Source: Argyresthia goedartella (taxonomy: Eukaryota; Arthropoda; Insecta; Lepidoptera; Argyresthiidae). Taken from it: DNA of 64,000 nucleotides. The notes under the pieces are model-generated. The model saw nothing but the letters and a program-made list of their open reading frames with translations. It was not told the DNA's origin and did not search any database. The DNA lies in NCBI GenBank assembly GCA_949825045.1, contig OX463822.1, positions 33,296,703 through 33,360,702 on the forward strand, in the 5' to 3' direction. Shown here piece after piece: positions 45,934-58,342 of this stretch; position 1 is the stretch's first letter, and every line of letters begins with the position of its first letter. Both the position numbers and the translations under genes were made by a program.

Positions 45934-47294
45934 GTGTGAAACTTTTCCGGCAAAGCGATTCGAAATTCGAAAAGTGGACAAGGGAGTCAAAAGCACTTTC
46001 ACGTTCACGTCATTGCCGTAAAACGTGAGAGACCGAATCACAGCGGAGTTAATATGATAAAGTTAAAAGAGGTTTTCGCTACCCGTAGAATCACTGCCTA
46101 TAATTAACAAGTGAGCTGTCGCGATAAATTTACTCAGTAACTGTTCTAATGTCATGTCGCTGTTCGTGTGTATAATTAAACTACATTTGAGTGACATGGC
46201 TCTTTATCACGCCGTTTATAGTGTTTTTCGCTGGTATTTAACTGAAAATAACAGAATAAATAAAAAGTAAAAAAAGATAAAAAAAGCTTTCAGTTAAATG
46301 TTCTAAAAGAATAAAATAAACTTTAAATTGAATCAAACCCATCAATGAATTACATCACACAATTTATTATTATATAAAAAATTGCTGCGAGATTAACATC
46401 TTCTGTGAATTCAATATCACGAGAATATTCTATCAATTCAATAACACATTCTGTAAAAGAGATGGGTAACTACATCTACTTACTTAAGTAGCTTACACAA
46501 GCTTGATTAGGGAAAAGCCCATTCCATCACAGAATATTTTCCCCACGATTCAAAAAGCAACACCTATTTAAACTTTTCTGTGTTTTTTTCCCTCCGTATT
46601 CTTATAATTAGAATTGTTCAGTGACCCTTGGGAAAAGTTTTGCGGAAAAAAGTCGGGGGCGAACAGAAAGTACGAGATTAACTATTTGAAAGCTATTGTT
46701 TGAATATATATCCTGATTAACAGTAGATAAACCATTAAAAAAAAACTTCGAAAATATTAAATTAAATAAAATGGAAAAAATATTTCTCCTAACACAGTAA
46801 AAAGTTTTATTATCATCGTCATGCGATTGGAGGAAATAAGTAAATTACACCATAAATTTGCCAGACATAATGATTGATTGAAATTTTTTACTGAGCTACT
46901 TAGTTGTAGATGGAAATCGGAATGTGATATGAATTTCAATTAAAATTGGGACGGGTCGGGATTTGCGTTGAAATGAAAATATATTGTAATCGGAAAGTTT
47001 AGAATTCATTTTTATAAGTTCTTGCTAAAATAACTGACTACAAAAGAATCGCGGTTGATTTTAAGTGATCGAGAAAGGAGGCTTAGCTCTCAGACAATAA
47101 GGTTGAAATTTCCCTATTCTTATATAATAAGCAGTGAGTTTTGCGTTCAAATGACCTTGAATGCGCAATAGTCACTTTTCAATACCTGTACATATGCGCA
47201 GTAATTCCCGCCAACGTCGCCCAGCGCTCTAAATTCGTGGCGCGAGGTTATACAGTTGAATATCTCATTTTTCTGTCGATGTAAAAAGATAGTG
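45934..47294. other. AT-rich, nothing recognised, copy 2
   Basis: Duplicate of 31,411-32,771 with a few substitutions (for example GACAAAAAAAG to GATAAAAAAAG near 46,280). Confidence 0.4.
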
Positions 47295-47874
47295 TTGTAC
47301 AGACCTATCAACTTAAGCTGATACTTGCATTTGTGTGAGTGCACACCGATAGTGTAGAGTGTCAATCGGCTTGAAGCGCGGCCCGTCCCGCGCATGGTTT
47401 AAACTGGTTTATACTAGTTTAAATCAAGCGGCCTGAAGCGCGGCACGTCCGCTACGCACCGCTTCCCTGCCGCCCGCTCACATACTTCACTTCACCTCCG
47501 GTACTGGTAGCAGATAGACGTGTAATTTTATGTGATTGATTGTGTTTGAAATATTAGTGAAATGGCTCCTACTGCTCCTGGCTGCTGCTAATGTCTCCTA
47601 CAATCGACGATATAACGGAACGATTAATTATTAACACAGGCTCTGACTCTGATGAATCATCAGACGATAGTGAAGATGAAGATGCAATGAGCGGAGTAGA
47701 AGAGTTATAAGATTCAGTCATTATGAGGTCGAGAATTGGACAGTTGGTAACATTGTGTTTTATGACTTCGTTTAAATAAAACATTGATTTTATTTGTATG
47801 TGTTTTACTAACTGTACTTTTGGCGATCACTCACACAAATGCAAGTATCAGCTTAAGTTGATAGGTCTGTACAA
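47295..47874. mobile_element. 580-bp element with 47-bp TIRs, copy 2
   Basis: Duplicate of 32,772-33,351; the TIRs remain exact. Confidence 0.7.
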
Positions 47875-48636
47875 TGCGACGATTAACGCAATATTGCTGG
47901 ACGATTCGATTTTGTTGACAGAAGAATGATAATTCTGCGTTGCATTTTTATTCCAATGTATAGTTTTAGTTATAGAATTACATTAGCGAGATATTATTTA
48001 GTATTGTTATGTATTCATTATATATTTCAGATTGTTTGGCTTTGAATATACCTAAGTTTAAATATCTGTTGCAATAAAGAACAGAAAAAACAAAGAGGGA
48101 AAGCGGTAGTTACGCAGTAGGCGGTACCCACAGATATGTCGGCGGCGCGGTCCATTTGAATCGATTTGGCGACGCGCCTTTAAATCTGTTTCAGATTAAC
48201 ATGTCAACACATCACTAAAATGCGCTCGTGACGTCACAGAAGGTAGTAAAAAAATTACACGCTCGGTTCTCATATACATTTGACCGTGTTTGCGGTGTCT
48301 ACAAGTATTAATGCCTGTGTGTGCATGTCATTTAAACAGTTTATTTAAGCAGCAGTTTGTGCATTCGCACATGTACACCACTAATTTGTAAACTGTGACT
48401 CCTGGTTTGCGGTTCATACGTCACATTAGTTTAAGTTCGGTTGTGGCGTCTGTCATGTCGGTTGTCAACCTGCTGCATTCCCTGGGGCACGTGAGGGACT
48501 ACAGTGTCCGTCTGACGATTCTATCTGTATGCTCACACACCCCCCGCTCCCCTCTCACCTTACCCTCGACCTCTGCGGCGCTGCGGCTCGAGGATCTGCT
48601 TGTCAAGCCAAGCCATTTTATTTATTTAATAAATCA
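47875..48636. other. Nothing recognised, copy 2
   Basis: Duplicate of 33,352-34,113. Confidence 0.4.
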
Positions 48637-49293
48637 ATTGGAGAAAGTCCCTCAATTTTCACTTTCACCACAATTTTTCAAGAAAAGATTGAAAGTGCAT
48701 TTCCTTTCTCTTCCGTAAAAGGTACCATATCTATTTCGGTATATGTCTGATACCATGCTAGTATTTAATTTAGTTGAGCTATATACATATATATTTTTTA
48801 TTTGGTATAGTTTAAAAACAATAGCGCAGGGAAGTGCGTTCCACAGTCGGATTGCCCTTAACCTAATCGAGTGTTCGTAAGCGGCAGTGTTATGCCGAGG
48901 AGTTGAAAGGTTAGACACCGTGTGGGATCTCCGATTACAATCCCTGGGGAAAAGAAAGTCAAAACGTTGGCGTAGATATGTGGGGTAGCGGGGATTTCGC
49001 ATAATATTGAACAGATAGGAGAGAGTGTGCATGTCACGGCGAAGACGGATCGGAAGCCACTCCAGCTCCTTGCGATACTGGGAGACATGGTCATACTTGC
49101 GCAACCCGTAGACAAACCGAATCCCGAGGTTTTGAATTCGTTCGAGTTTGTTCAGTCGTTCTTCGTTCGCGCTGACCCAACAAACATCCGCATGGTCTAT
49201 TAAAGGTAGTAGAAGGGACTGAGCAAGGGTGATTTTTGTCTGCCGCGGCAGGAAGTACTGCAATCTACGGAGGGAGTGAAATAACGCAGACTT
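48637..49293. pseudogene. CR1-like LINE fragment with inversion, copy 2
   Basis: Duplicate of 34,114-34,770; the inversion is present in both copies and so is older than the duplication. Confidence 0.75.
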
Positions 49294-49409
49294 AGTGCTA
49301 GATTAGGCCATTAAAATCACCTTGAAATGGACAATTCCATTTTAAAACTCAAACCATATTCATATTTGATTATTTTTTTTATTTATCTCCATATGTTTGA
49401 TTTGTAATA

Positions 49410-49852
49410 GTAGTTTATGTGACTGATACATAATGGAGGGCATTAAAACTCGAATATCACTCGAGAGTTTTAATGCCTAATTATGTACAGTTACATACAC
49501 TAGTTTATCTACACACATATCATAAGCTCTCTTTGATGTGTTCAGGAACCGCATGTTTGACCGGCATTGTGGCTCTGCAGTTGTTTAGCTTGTTCTGTAG
49601 CATCAACTTCACAGACAAAGTAGGGGCGGCACGCTGACGGGCGTCGGCGTTCGAAATTTGAATGTCATACTTTGTCAAATTTTGGTAATTATGGTCATAA
49701 TGTCATAATATGTAGAAAATTTACACATTATGGTCATAATGTTCAATATTCAGATAAGAAATTAATTTTTACAAAGTAGTTTAACATTATGCTGATCGTA
49801 ACGTGCGGTTTTTGGACGCATTAAAGAGGGTTATTATACGTGTGTAGATAAA
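49410..49852 (+). mobile_element. MITE-1 3'-truncated, copy 2
   Basis: Duplicate of 34,887-35,329. Confidence 0.75.
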
Positions 49853-49980
49853 ATTGCATTATTTTTGCCTACTTGCAATAAATTATTTAAGTTTTGAGTT
49901 TTTGAGTAAGTACCGTAGGTACCGTAAGTAGAATATTCACCGTTCTTATTTGTAATATTTTTTAGCATTCGGTAATTACT

Positions 49981-50076
49981 AGGTCTGTTTCTGGTTTCCT
50001 CGACACAGGCTATCCTAGTGTGAGAACTGAGGCAGTGTATGTACCTGTATGTAAATGTTTATGTTATTTAAACTAC
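49981..50076 (+). repeat. SINE-A 3' fragment, copy 2
   Basis: Duplicate of 35,458-35,553. Confidence 0.65.
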
Positions 50077-50370
50077 GCTATCGCATTAGGTAATGGCATG
50101 TGAAAAAAAAATACTTTCTCAATATTTGTAGCGGGCGAAACTCTTTTAACATGGTCTCGTTTTGCAGTTCCCGAACAGAAACCCGTTAGTTTCACAACAC
50201 GCTTCCTATCTCCCCAGCTGCCTTTAAACTGTTATTAGTAGTCCAACGTTTTACTACAATGCATAACTGAGCAGGTACCTGCGGTAGTGGAGGGGCGCGG
50301 GAGAGGTGCGTTGTCGCGGCGACGTCTGTGTGGCGTGAGACTTCAATGCGGGGCGATTATACACATGTCT

Positions 50371-51228
50371 ACAGACTCCCATTACTGCAGGTTTCTCGTT
50401 TCAACAAAATCTAATGTTTACTGATTACCATGTCCACAAATTTTCGTTTCAAAAGATTTTACTGATTCCCATATATACTATATATTCTCATTTCTACAGA
50501 CTTTCGTTTCAAGATAATCCCATATTTACTGATACTCTTTTATAGAGATTCTCATTTCTATAGACTTTCGTTTCAAAAGAATTCTATGTTTACTGATTCC
50601 CGTGTCTACAGAAAGCCATTTCTACAGATTTTCGTTTGAACAGAATTTCAAGATTACTGAGTCCCATGTCTTCAGATTACTATAGATTTTTGTTTCAACA
50701 GAATCCCATGTTTTCTAATTCCAATATCTACAGATTCCCATTTCAATAGATTTCCTTTTCAACATAATCCCATGTTTACTGATTCCCATGTCTACAGCTT
50801 CCTATTCCAATAGATTTTCGTTTCAACAGAATTCCATGTTTACTGGATCCTATATCTACAGATTCTCATTTCTACAGATTTTCGTTTCAACAGAATCCCA
50901 TGTTTACTGAATCCCATATCTACTGATTCCCTTTTCTACAGATTTTAGTTTCAACAGAATCCCATATCTACAGATTCTCCTTTCTGCAGATTTTCGTTTC
51001 AACAGAATGCCATGTTTACTGAATCCCATATCTACAGATTCTCCTTTCTACAGATTTTCGTTTCAACAGAATCTCATGTTTACTGAATCTCATATCTTGA
51101 GATTCCCATTTCTACAGAGTTTCCCATTTCTATAGAGTTTCGTTTCAACAGAATCCCATGTCTACCGATTCCCATTGCTACAGATTTTCGTATCAACAGA
51201 ATCCCATGTTTACTGATTCCCCTAACAG
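50371..51228 (+). repeat. Degenerate ~60-bp tandem array, copy 2
   Basis: Duplicate of 35,848-36,705 with the same unit number and two substitutions seen (near 50,670 and 50,780). Confidence 0.85.
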
Positions 51229-51826
51229 AGTCGTCGGGCGATTAAACTATTGAGTGAGCCACTGTGGCTTAGGTAGTGAAGTACCTCGGTAAGGTTAGCT
51301 TAAATTGAGAGTGTGGACGATCTGTACTCAAAAGGGCTTAGCATGTAATGTTACCGCTCCCGCACTATCACTACTGCAGGAAGTTTAATAGTCTAGGTTT
51401 TACTAACTCACTTTGTAAACTCGGTCTAGACGTTTCCTATTTTGTATTTACGTCAAGGTTCCGACGGACACGTGTTCCTTTTAGAAATACTTTGTAGCGC
51501 GAGCAGACTAAGAATATTTTTCTCTTGAGGAGGCTAAGAGATGTACCTTATTTATGGGTTGTAGCGTAAAACACTTAATTGGGCGCTGGGCTATGGATTC
51601 CAACAAATATTAGAAACACCTATGACCTTTCAGGCATTATTATATAAGAAGGGTCGTCAATATCAGTATTGTTCTTACTTACAAAAAATATATTTATAAA
51701 AATATATTAAATATATTTAAACATATTTTTTTGTATTTAAATATATTTATTTGTAAATAAGGCCACTTCAATGAGTGTTTGACGTCAAATCACAATGTTT
51801 ACAAACAATACAGCTGAACAATCGAG
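51229..51826. other. Nothing recognised, copy 2
   Basis: Duplicate of 36,706-37,308, with a 4-base and a 1-base deletion near 51,487-51,505. Confidence 0.35.
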
Positions 51827-52265
51827 TCGGACTCGCACACGAAGGGTACCGTACCATAGTACAAGTAAACTTAAGCACTAAAAATAATAAAACAAAAAGA
51901 AAATAATACTATGTCCGAACGTGGATTCAAACCCAAACGATATCAAAGCAATTGCGCCACCACAACCATGTAATAAATAAATATTGAAATCTTCGATCCT
52001 ATTTGAATCATGATATGGATTGTTATATCGCGGGGGATGTTAAAACATGACAATTGTATGGGAACCCCCTTTATTTATAAAGTATCGTGTAGTTAATTAT
52101 TTGTTGCTGTAGCGGCAACAGAAATACACATTCTGAGAAAATTTTAACTCTCTAGCTATTACGGTTCATGAGATACATACAGCTCGCTGACGGACGGACA
52201 GACAGTTGGACAGCGGAAGCTTAGCAATATGGTCCCGTTTGGCTCCCTTAGGGTACGTAACCCTA
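51827..52265 (+). repeat. GGGTTCCGTA-type repeat, copy 2
   Basis: Duplicate of 37,309-37,747. Confidence 0.6.
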
Positions 52266-52881
52266 TATACTAACCACCAACGTATATCTTTTGACTACCT
52301 TGTCAAATAACGAATTAGTGGGCTGCATATTCAAGCCTACACATGGTATTTAGCTTGTTTTGCTAATTCCGAAAGAGCTTATGTAACTGATATCAGAATC
52401 ATCTGGTCAACATTTACTTACAAGCCTTTTACAGATGTCACACAGTAAACTGTGATTTATTTATTTGAAAGCGAAGTCCTGTGGCCTTTATTACTAATTC
52501 CGTTTATCTTTTCAGGTAATTACTAGAGTAACATCGTGGTGGTAACACTCATAGACATTCTCCAGGTAGGTAACAACATACGTACATGAAATATGTAGGC
52601 ACAACACATGTACGTTCTCGTGTACGTTAAGACATCAGCAAAGCAATTTGAAGCAAACAAAGTAACTTTCCTAGAGGTTTTAACGGATAAGGTTTTACGC
52701 CTGTTGCCTCCGGGGTGCATGCAGAAGCCTTACTTCAGAATGTAGGTACACGTAGGTACGATTACTTTAACTTTGACACATCTCGGTTTTAGTCGCTGAA
52801 AGTGATCAAGATGTCCTGGAAACTTTGAAATTTGTTACAGAGTTGTATCATTAAGAGTATTATGGGAAAAATCTGAAAATA
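52266..52881. other. Nothing recognised, copy 2
   Basis: Duplicate of 37,748-38,363, the most divergent part of the pair. Confidence 0.4.
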
Positions 52882-53410
52882 GTAGTTTATGTGACTGCTA
52901 CATAATGGAGGGCATTAATACTCGAGAGTGGGTTCATGAAACGAGCCGAAGGCGAGTTTCATAATAATATCACTTGAGAGTTTTAATGACTAATTATGTA
53001 CAGTTACTTACACTAGTTTATCTACACACATATCATAAGCTCTCTTTGATGTGTTTAGGAACCGCATCTTTGACCGGCATTGTGCCTACCAACTTCACAG
53101 ACAAACTAGGGTCGGCACGCAGGCGGGCGTCGGCTTTCGAAATTTTAATGTCATAATATGTAGAAAAATTACACATCATGGTCATAATGTGTAATTTTTC
53201 AGATAAGAAATGAGTTTTTACCAAGTAGTTTAACATTATGCTGATCGTAACGTGCGGTTTTTGTACGCAGTAAAGAGGGTTTATGATACGTGTGTAGATA
53301 AACTAGTGTATGTAACTGTACATAATTAGGCATTAAAACTCTCGAGTGATATTATTAAACCCACTCTCGAGTTTTAATGCCCTCCATTATGTAGCAGTCA
53401 CATAAACTAC
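52882..53410 (+). mobile_element. MITE-1, complete 529-bp copy
   Basis: Flanked by TA on both sides. The outer 51 bp form inverted repeats with one mismatch, starting GTAGTTTATGTGACTGCTAC. After a ~30-bp insert in the left arm (GAAACGAGCCGAAGGCGAG) the symmetry resumes over CTAATTATGTACAGTTAC and TTTATCTACACACATATC. No coding capacity. The duplication breakpoint (53,008) lies in the left arm. Relatives: 1,851, 27,225, 34,887. Confidence 0.85.
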
Positions 53411-53579
53411 TATAATAAGCCGAGAAGTGTCGAGCGGTAAAGTTAATATAATCATACTGTACTGCAATACTGTACTTCGTTCCTAACTGTAGTGCAACTA
53501 AAATATTGCAGCACAACACAAGTTCATGAGAATCATGTTGAAGACGTTCGTATTAAAGAACGGTATGTAATCTCAAAGG
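53411..53579. other. Short spacer
   Basis: Between MITE-1 and the minisatellite; CTGTACTGCAATACTGTACT near 53,457 is a small repeat of the motif ACTGTACT. Confidence 0.4.
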
Positions 53580-53907
53580 TCAAAATGTAACAGTACAATA
53601 ATGTTTTGTCCTCAAAATGTAACAGTACAATAATGTTTTGTCCTCAAAATGTAACAGTACAATAATGTTTTGTCCTCAAAATGTAACAGTACAATAATGT
53701 TTTGTCCTCAAAATGTAACAGTACAATAATGTTTTGTCCTCAAAATGTAACAGTACAATAATGTTTTGTCCTCAAAATGTAACAGTACAATAATGTTTTG
53801 TCCTCAAAATGTAACAGTACAATAATGTTTTGTCCTCAAAATGTAACAGTACAATAATGTTTTGTCCTCAAAATGTAACAGTACAATAATGTTTTGTCCT
53901 CAAAATG
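53580..53907 (+). repeat. 32-bp minisatellite, 10.25 copies
   Basis: Ten full units plus eight bases; the unit is TCAAAATGTAACAG, TACAATAATG, TTTTGTCC. Units appear identical. The length is not a multiple of three and there is no open frame. Confidence 0.95.
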
Positions 53908-54679
53908 GGTTCTTTCCACGTCTCAACCCATTTTACAACACAACACATTTTAATGTGCATATCTAATTCAACTATCAAACAAATACACTATGTACGAGTA
54001 GCATCAATACGGTATTTGTCAAAATAGATACTTTTTAGGAACTGTTAAAACGCTAATTTTGTTCACGACCTCTGTGAAGTACTAGCATGTGATGTCATAG
54101 TCAAATGCTGTCTTTTTACCACAAAATTGAGTTCATAAAATGCAACAGCTAGAAATATACAATTCTGATATTGTCAAACGTTTTTTTGAAATAGGTTCAG
54201 CTTGAGACACGTTTCTAGATTTATTGAACTACCTTGTCAAATACCGTATTGCAGACGATAATTCTCGAATTAAGCCGAACATTTACCGAGACCTCTCTTT
54301 TCGATCACTTCGAGATTCGACGACGCGGAGACAGGTATAACCTCGAAATGCATTCGGTTTTCGGTCGTCGAAAAGCGATAAGGTCGTATCCATCGAGCGT
54401 CACGTATTAGTCGATGACTCTCGCTTCGATGGCGCACCAGCAATGTGATGCTATCAGCTTGATCCGAACGTAAGGTAGAGAATAATAGCATTGCAAAACT
54501 ACTGGATTAAAGTTACCTAACAACCCAAGGAAGGTAAGGCACGACCACGACTTCTTGATATTTAACCCTTAACAAAGCGCGAGTCTGTTTTAATTTTCAT
54601 TGGTTTTGGAGTCTATTACCCCCCTAAGGTTGAAAATTTGGTGGGAATTTAGTTCCCAGAAACTGTTACCTATAATATA
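53908..54679. other. Nothing recognised
   Basis: A 73-codon reverse frame at 54,270-54,491 sits in moderately GC-rich sequence, with no identifiable family. Confidence 0.35.
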
Positions 54680-54760
54680 ACTGGCTTAACGTGGGCGAGG
54701 ACTAAACAGTGCTTGTGCCACCCCGGAAGGGAATAGGCGTTACGCACTGTGGTTGTTGTT
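54680..54760 (+). repeat. Degenerate SINE-B 3' fragment
   Basis: GTGGGCGAGGACTAAACAGT, then GCTTGTGCCACCCCGGAAGG and GAATAGGCGTTACGC. Confidence 0.5.
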
Positions 54761-54969
54761 GTTGTAAGCTTACTTATTTAGCGCTTCTGTTATAATCAAG
54801 TTTAGTTGCTAAAATAGTATTTATAATACCTATAATATTCGGAAATAATTATGGAACAATATTAACTGTCACGTAAATTATGATTTGTGACTAAACTGCG
54901 ATACCCTAATTATTATATTTGTTCCTAAGAAATATATTGGTCATCAAATTAATCAAAACGGTCATTAAC

Positions 54970-55131
54970 CATTTCGCTTCTCTGCTGGTCTATGAAAAAA
55001 TAATGCCATAAACTCGTCACCTAGAGTACTGTAGATTGTATTGTGGGCATTTGTTGGGTAACAACATAAAATTTGCCTTTATTATTATGTCATTATTTTT
55101 TATTTTCCGGTCTGCAGAGAAGTGAAAGGGC
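54970..55131. mobile_element. MITE-3, ~162 bp
   Basis: Left CCATTTCGCTTCTCTGCTGG, right (read inward) CCCTTTCACTTCTCTGCAGA, with AAATAATG mirrored inside. A related piece lies at 61,053-61,168. Confidence 0.6.
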
Positions 55132-55855
55132 TAAGAAGGAAAAACGGAACTATTATCGGATCACTCGTGTGTCTTTCCTAGGTGTGTGATAGTATTATTA
55201 AACGACTGCATTCTGACCCGATTAAGTTGAAATTTGGTACACTTTTGTATGTAGCCAGACACGAACGTACGAAGCTAATACATTTTGAATTTGGGCAATT
55301 TTAGGGGGCAAATCAGAACTTTAAGAAAAAAAAATTCAAGCTGTGTCGTGTGACATGTCAAATGAACGGGGCTTGTTGCGAGGATTTCAAACATTTTTTA
55401 TTCATAACTTAGAAATACTTAGTTAAAAAAGTATTCAATAAAATAGGCAAAAAAGACCGTTCCCTCCCCCTGATCTCCGAAACTACTTATTCAAAAAAAA
55501 ATGATTATATAGATCTACTTCAAAATTACAGGAAAAAAAATGGTTTCAATAGGGGACAATTCAGAAATTAAAGGACTTAGACATTACAGGAAAAAAATAG
55601 ATAAATTTGAGCTTTAAATAGTGGGGGGAAATTTGTTTCTATACCACATACAAACTTATAAATGCACCTGGTTACACACATGTAGTATGAAGGTAGCTGC
55701 ACCAATCACTTTGTAAACAACCTTTTGTAATCTTACACACAGGAAAGTTAAAGAATACCTAATCCCCATGCATGAAACTTGAATACCATTGTGCGGTAGG
55801 AAGGAACCCTTCGTGCGCGAGTTCGACTCGCACTTGAACGTTTAATTTATTTTCT
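55132..55855. repeat. GGGTTCCGTA-type repeat, rearranged
   Basis: ACGGAACTATTATCGGATCA and TTGAAATTTGGTACACTT match 1,735-1,840. On the opposite strand AAATGCACCTGGTTAC and GGAACCCTTCGTGCGCGAGT match 24,995-25,175. Probably two pieces in opposite orientations. Confidence 0.5.
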
Positions 55856-56504
55856 ATAGCGGGAATGGTGAGTTTGTCCTCAAAAAGTAGATCGATCATC
55901 GATCTGAGATCTTGGTCGATAAGTAAGAAGATAAAACCCTAAATTATTGCCCAATTTGTAATTGTGGGTTCATATACGTTAGGTGACAGATCTTCTATTA
56001 AGGTGACTAATCTAATTATTTGATGTTCAATATTATTTCTCAGTGATTTTAAATTAGTTTTAGGTCACCTATGTTATGTTATTTATTGATACAAATTAGT
56101 TGACAGATCTACTGTTTTAGGAAGCAAAATGATTAATTAGTTAATCGAAAAGGCATTTATCCGGTGATCAACAAAATGTAAACTAGGGTTTATCTAAGTA
56201 GCATGCAAAATCTAAATCACTGGTGAATGGCGTTAAGTAGACTAGAAATCCCCTACTCGTAATAAGTTTCTTTCTTTACTTACTATGTTATTAACCAAAG
56301 TATGCCAGAGTGCTTGTTTTATCTCCCTACTTGGTCAATCTCTTGTAGTGAAGTTGTTACGTTACATCACGTTTATAGTATCTCCCGTTTGCGTGACTTA
56401 CAGGCTAACAAGCAGTTTGTATTGCGCTGGAATAATAAGGTAATGCCACTGGCAAACACTTTCTCAAGCATTTTTACCAGAGACTGAAGTCCTGACGGGC
56501 TTTA
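55856..56504. other. Nothing recognised
   Basis: No gene or repeat identified. Confidence 0.35.
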
Positions 56505-56600
56505 AACGGACGTTCTGACAGAGCTAATAGAAAACATCGTGAGGACACCTTCATATCTCGATAACCACGGCGATGGACTACCCCTATCACGCAAAATGGT
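56505..56600 (+). repeat. SINE-B fragment
   Basis: GGACGTTCTGACAGAGCTAA, AAAACATCGTGAGGACACCT, GGCGATGGACTACCCCTATC and ACGCAAAATGG follow the SINE-B body. Confidence 0.65.
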
Positions 56601-56699
56601 GCACATATCATCGTTGATAATTGTAACATCATCGATACAAACCATAGTATTGGAGAAATGCGTGTTCGAAGACATCCCCATGAGTTTGCCATATAGGTA

Positions 56700-57100
56700 G
56701 TTCTATAGCTAGGGCGGCGCGCCGTCAGATGGGCGGAATGCTAGCGCCGGCCGCCCGCCTTTGCCGCCCTGCCATCGCAACCGCGAAAATATTATTTAAC
56801 ACTGAACAATCGAGAGGTTTTAAAACTACACATTTCTAATAAAGAGCCTAACTTTTTCTTAAATCGTGGTCTGTAAACTGTGTGTGCCAGTGCTTGATGA
56901 ACCAGTGAACCGGAAGTCGAAGTTATTTAATATTGGAACTCACGTTTCGTTTTCTGAGATTGTGATTGGTCGTGTGTGTTGAAAAAGTGACCACCTAACA
57001 TCCTACGAAATTGTTGATTAACTGCTCGAAGTCTGTCTAGTCTGGTTTCCTTTGTGTAAATTGTGAAAAAAAAGTGCTTCTGCTTATGTCTGGGATAGGG
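56700..57100. other. CpG-rich spike with leader-like sequence
   Basis: 56,712-56,790 is strongly GC- and CpG-rich (GGCGGCGCGCCGTCAG, GCGCCGGCCGCCCGCC) within AT-rich sequence. It is followed by an AT-rich stretch ending TTGTGAAAAAAAAGTGCTTC. This could be a host promoter and 5' untranslated exon, or a repeat edge. No coding frame supports it. Confidence 0.2.
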
Positions 57101-58342
57101 ATTTCAAGTTTTCCACTCAGGCCGGCTATTGAACGTGGGCCACAGACTAGGTGGGATCAGGTGGAGGATTAGACATCCCTGCTCCATGTTTCCGGATTAA
57201 GACCGAGAGATGAGGACCAAGTAGTCTTAATCTGACCTGAAGAAAGAGGATCTTAACGAGAGAAAGTGTAGCTTTCTTTATGAATTAGATTTATAATTTT
57301 GTTTGAAATGTACTGGTAAAATAACTTTAACCTTAAAATAGCCCCGCGATATGTAAAAAAACTACTTCTAAGACTCTCTAAGCTAATACAACGTGTTCGA
57401 AATCCCGCTCCTCGTACAGTGTAAATTTTCCACGTAGGGTTTTCTTCACATTCGACTGATGAAACCAGAGTAACGAAAGGTTCATACTGAAATAGATTCA
57501 AATTGTGTCACTGTGTTTTTCACTCACCCTGTGTTCGGCTAATTTCCATATCGTAATTGGAGCCCCACGCGAAGAAACAAAAACAGACAACAGGCAAACT
57601 GGTGTCATGAAAATGTTGATGACTTCTTAAAACCAGTTTGAAAGCAATTTGTCCGGTTCGCTGTGACTTTACAGATTCTTTCATTTCGTAATAGGCTTTT
57701 ACGCGCAGCAGGAAACAAAAGACAATTAATTTAAGAGTAGGATTACGAAGCCAAGGTTCTTTCACAAACGGAGCGTAAGGCGGCTCAAATCAAAATTGCT
57801 AGTTCACGTTTGAACTAGCTCATCGGCTGACAAAATGTCCCCTCTAATGCCTGGCCTGGGTGCACAGGCGACAACTCAGTCTTGCTGTCAACGTCTCTCA
57901 CTCGGGAAACAAAAACCCTGTGTGAAAAATTTGCTGTGACAACTTGTTAGTCTTGTTTTCAATATTATTGTTTGGTAATAGAGTTCAAAACCTAAGAAAA
58001 ATTCGTCTTATGAAGAGTCTTGCTTGTTGTGAAAACTCATTTCAGTTAATCACGTTTTGAATTAATCTTCGATTAATCTTTTGTTACATTTGCTCACTAT
58101 TTGTAAAACTGGGGGTCAGTACGATATTGAAGCGGCACTTTATTTAACTTGCGGTAACAGCATTCGGTAACTCTTTTGCAGAATGTACAAGCGTTGTACA
58201 GCAAATTACAAGTTTAAATTTAGAACAACCACGCCATGTTTAATTAGTTTGCTCGGAATACAGAACCGTTCGGAATAATCGCCCGGCAGTAAATAGATAA
58301 TCGGGTAGGTACTGTAGTACTCCTTGCACTAATGTAGTGATC
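57101..58342. other. Nothing recognised
   Basis: Two reverse frames of about 80 codons (57,253-57,501 and 57,520-57,765) have no features I can name. Confidence 0.35.

Larger units (their letters stand above)
38489..53008 (+). repeat. Tandem segmental duplication, copy 2 (14.5 kb)
   Basis: Starts at CTCAGTTAAG inside maT and ends at CAGTTACT inside MITE-1, beyond which the MITE continues normally. It repeats the full contents of copy 1 in the same order and strand. Confidence 0.95.

Noticed and set aside
23966..53008. Duplication by crossing-over between the MITE-1 copies
   Set aside because: The breakpoints are in a transposase frame and a MITE arm, and they share only two bases.
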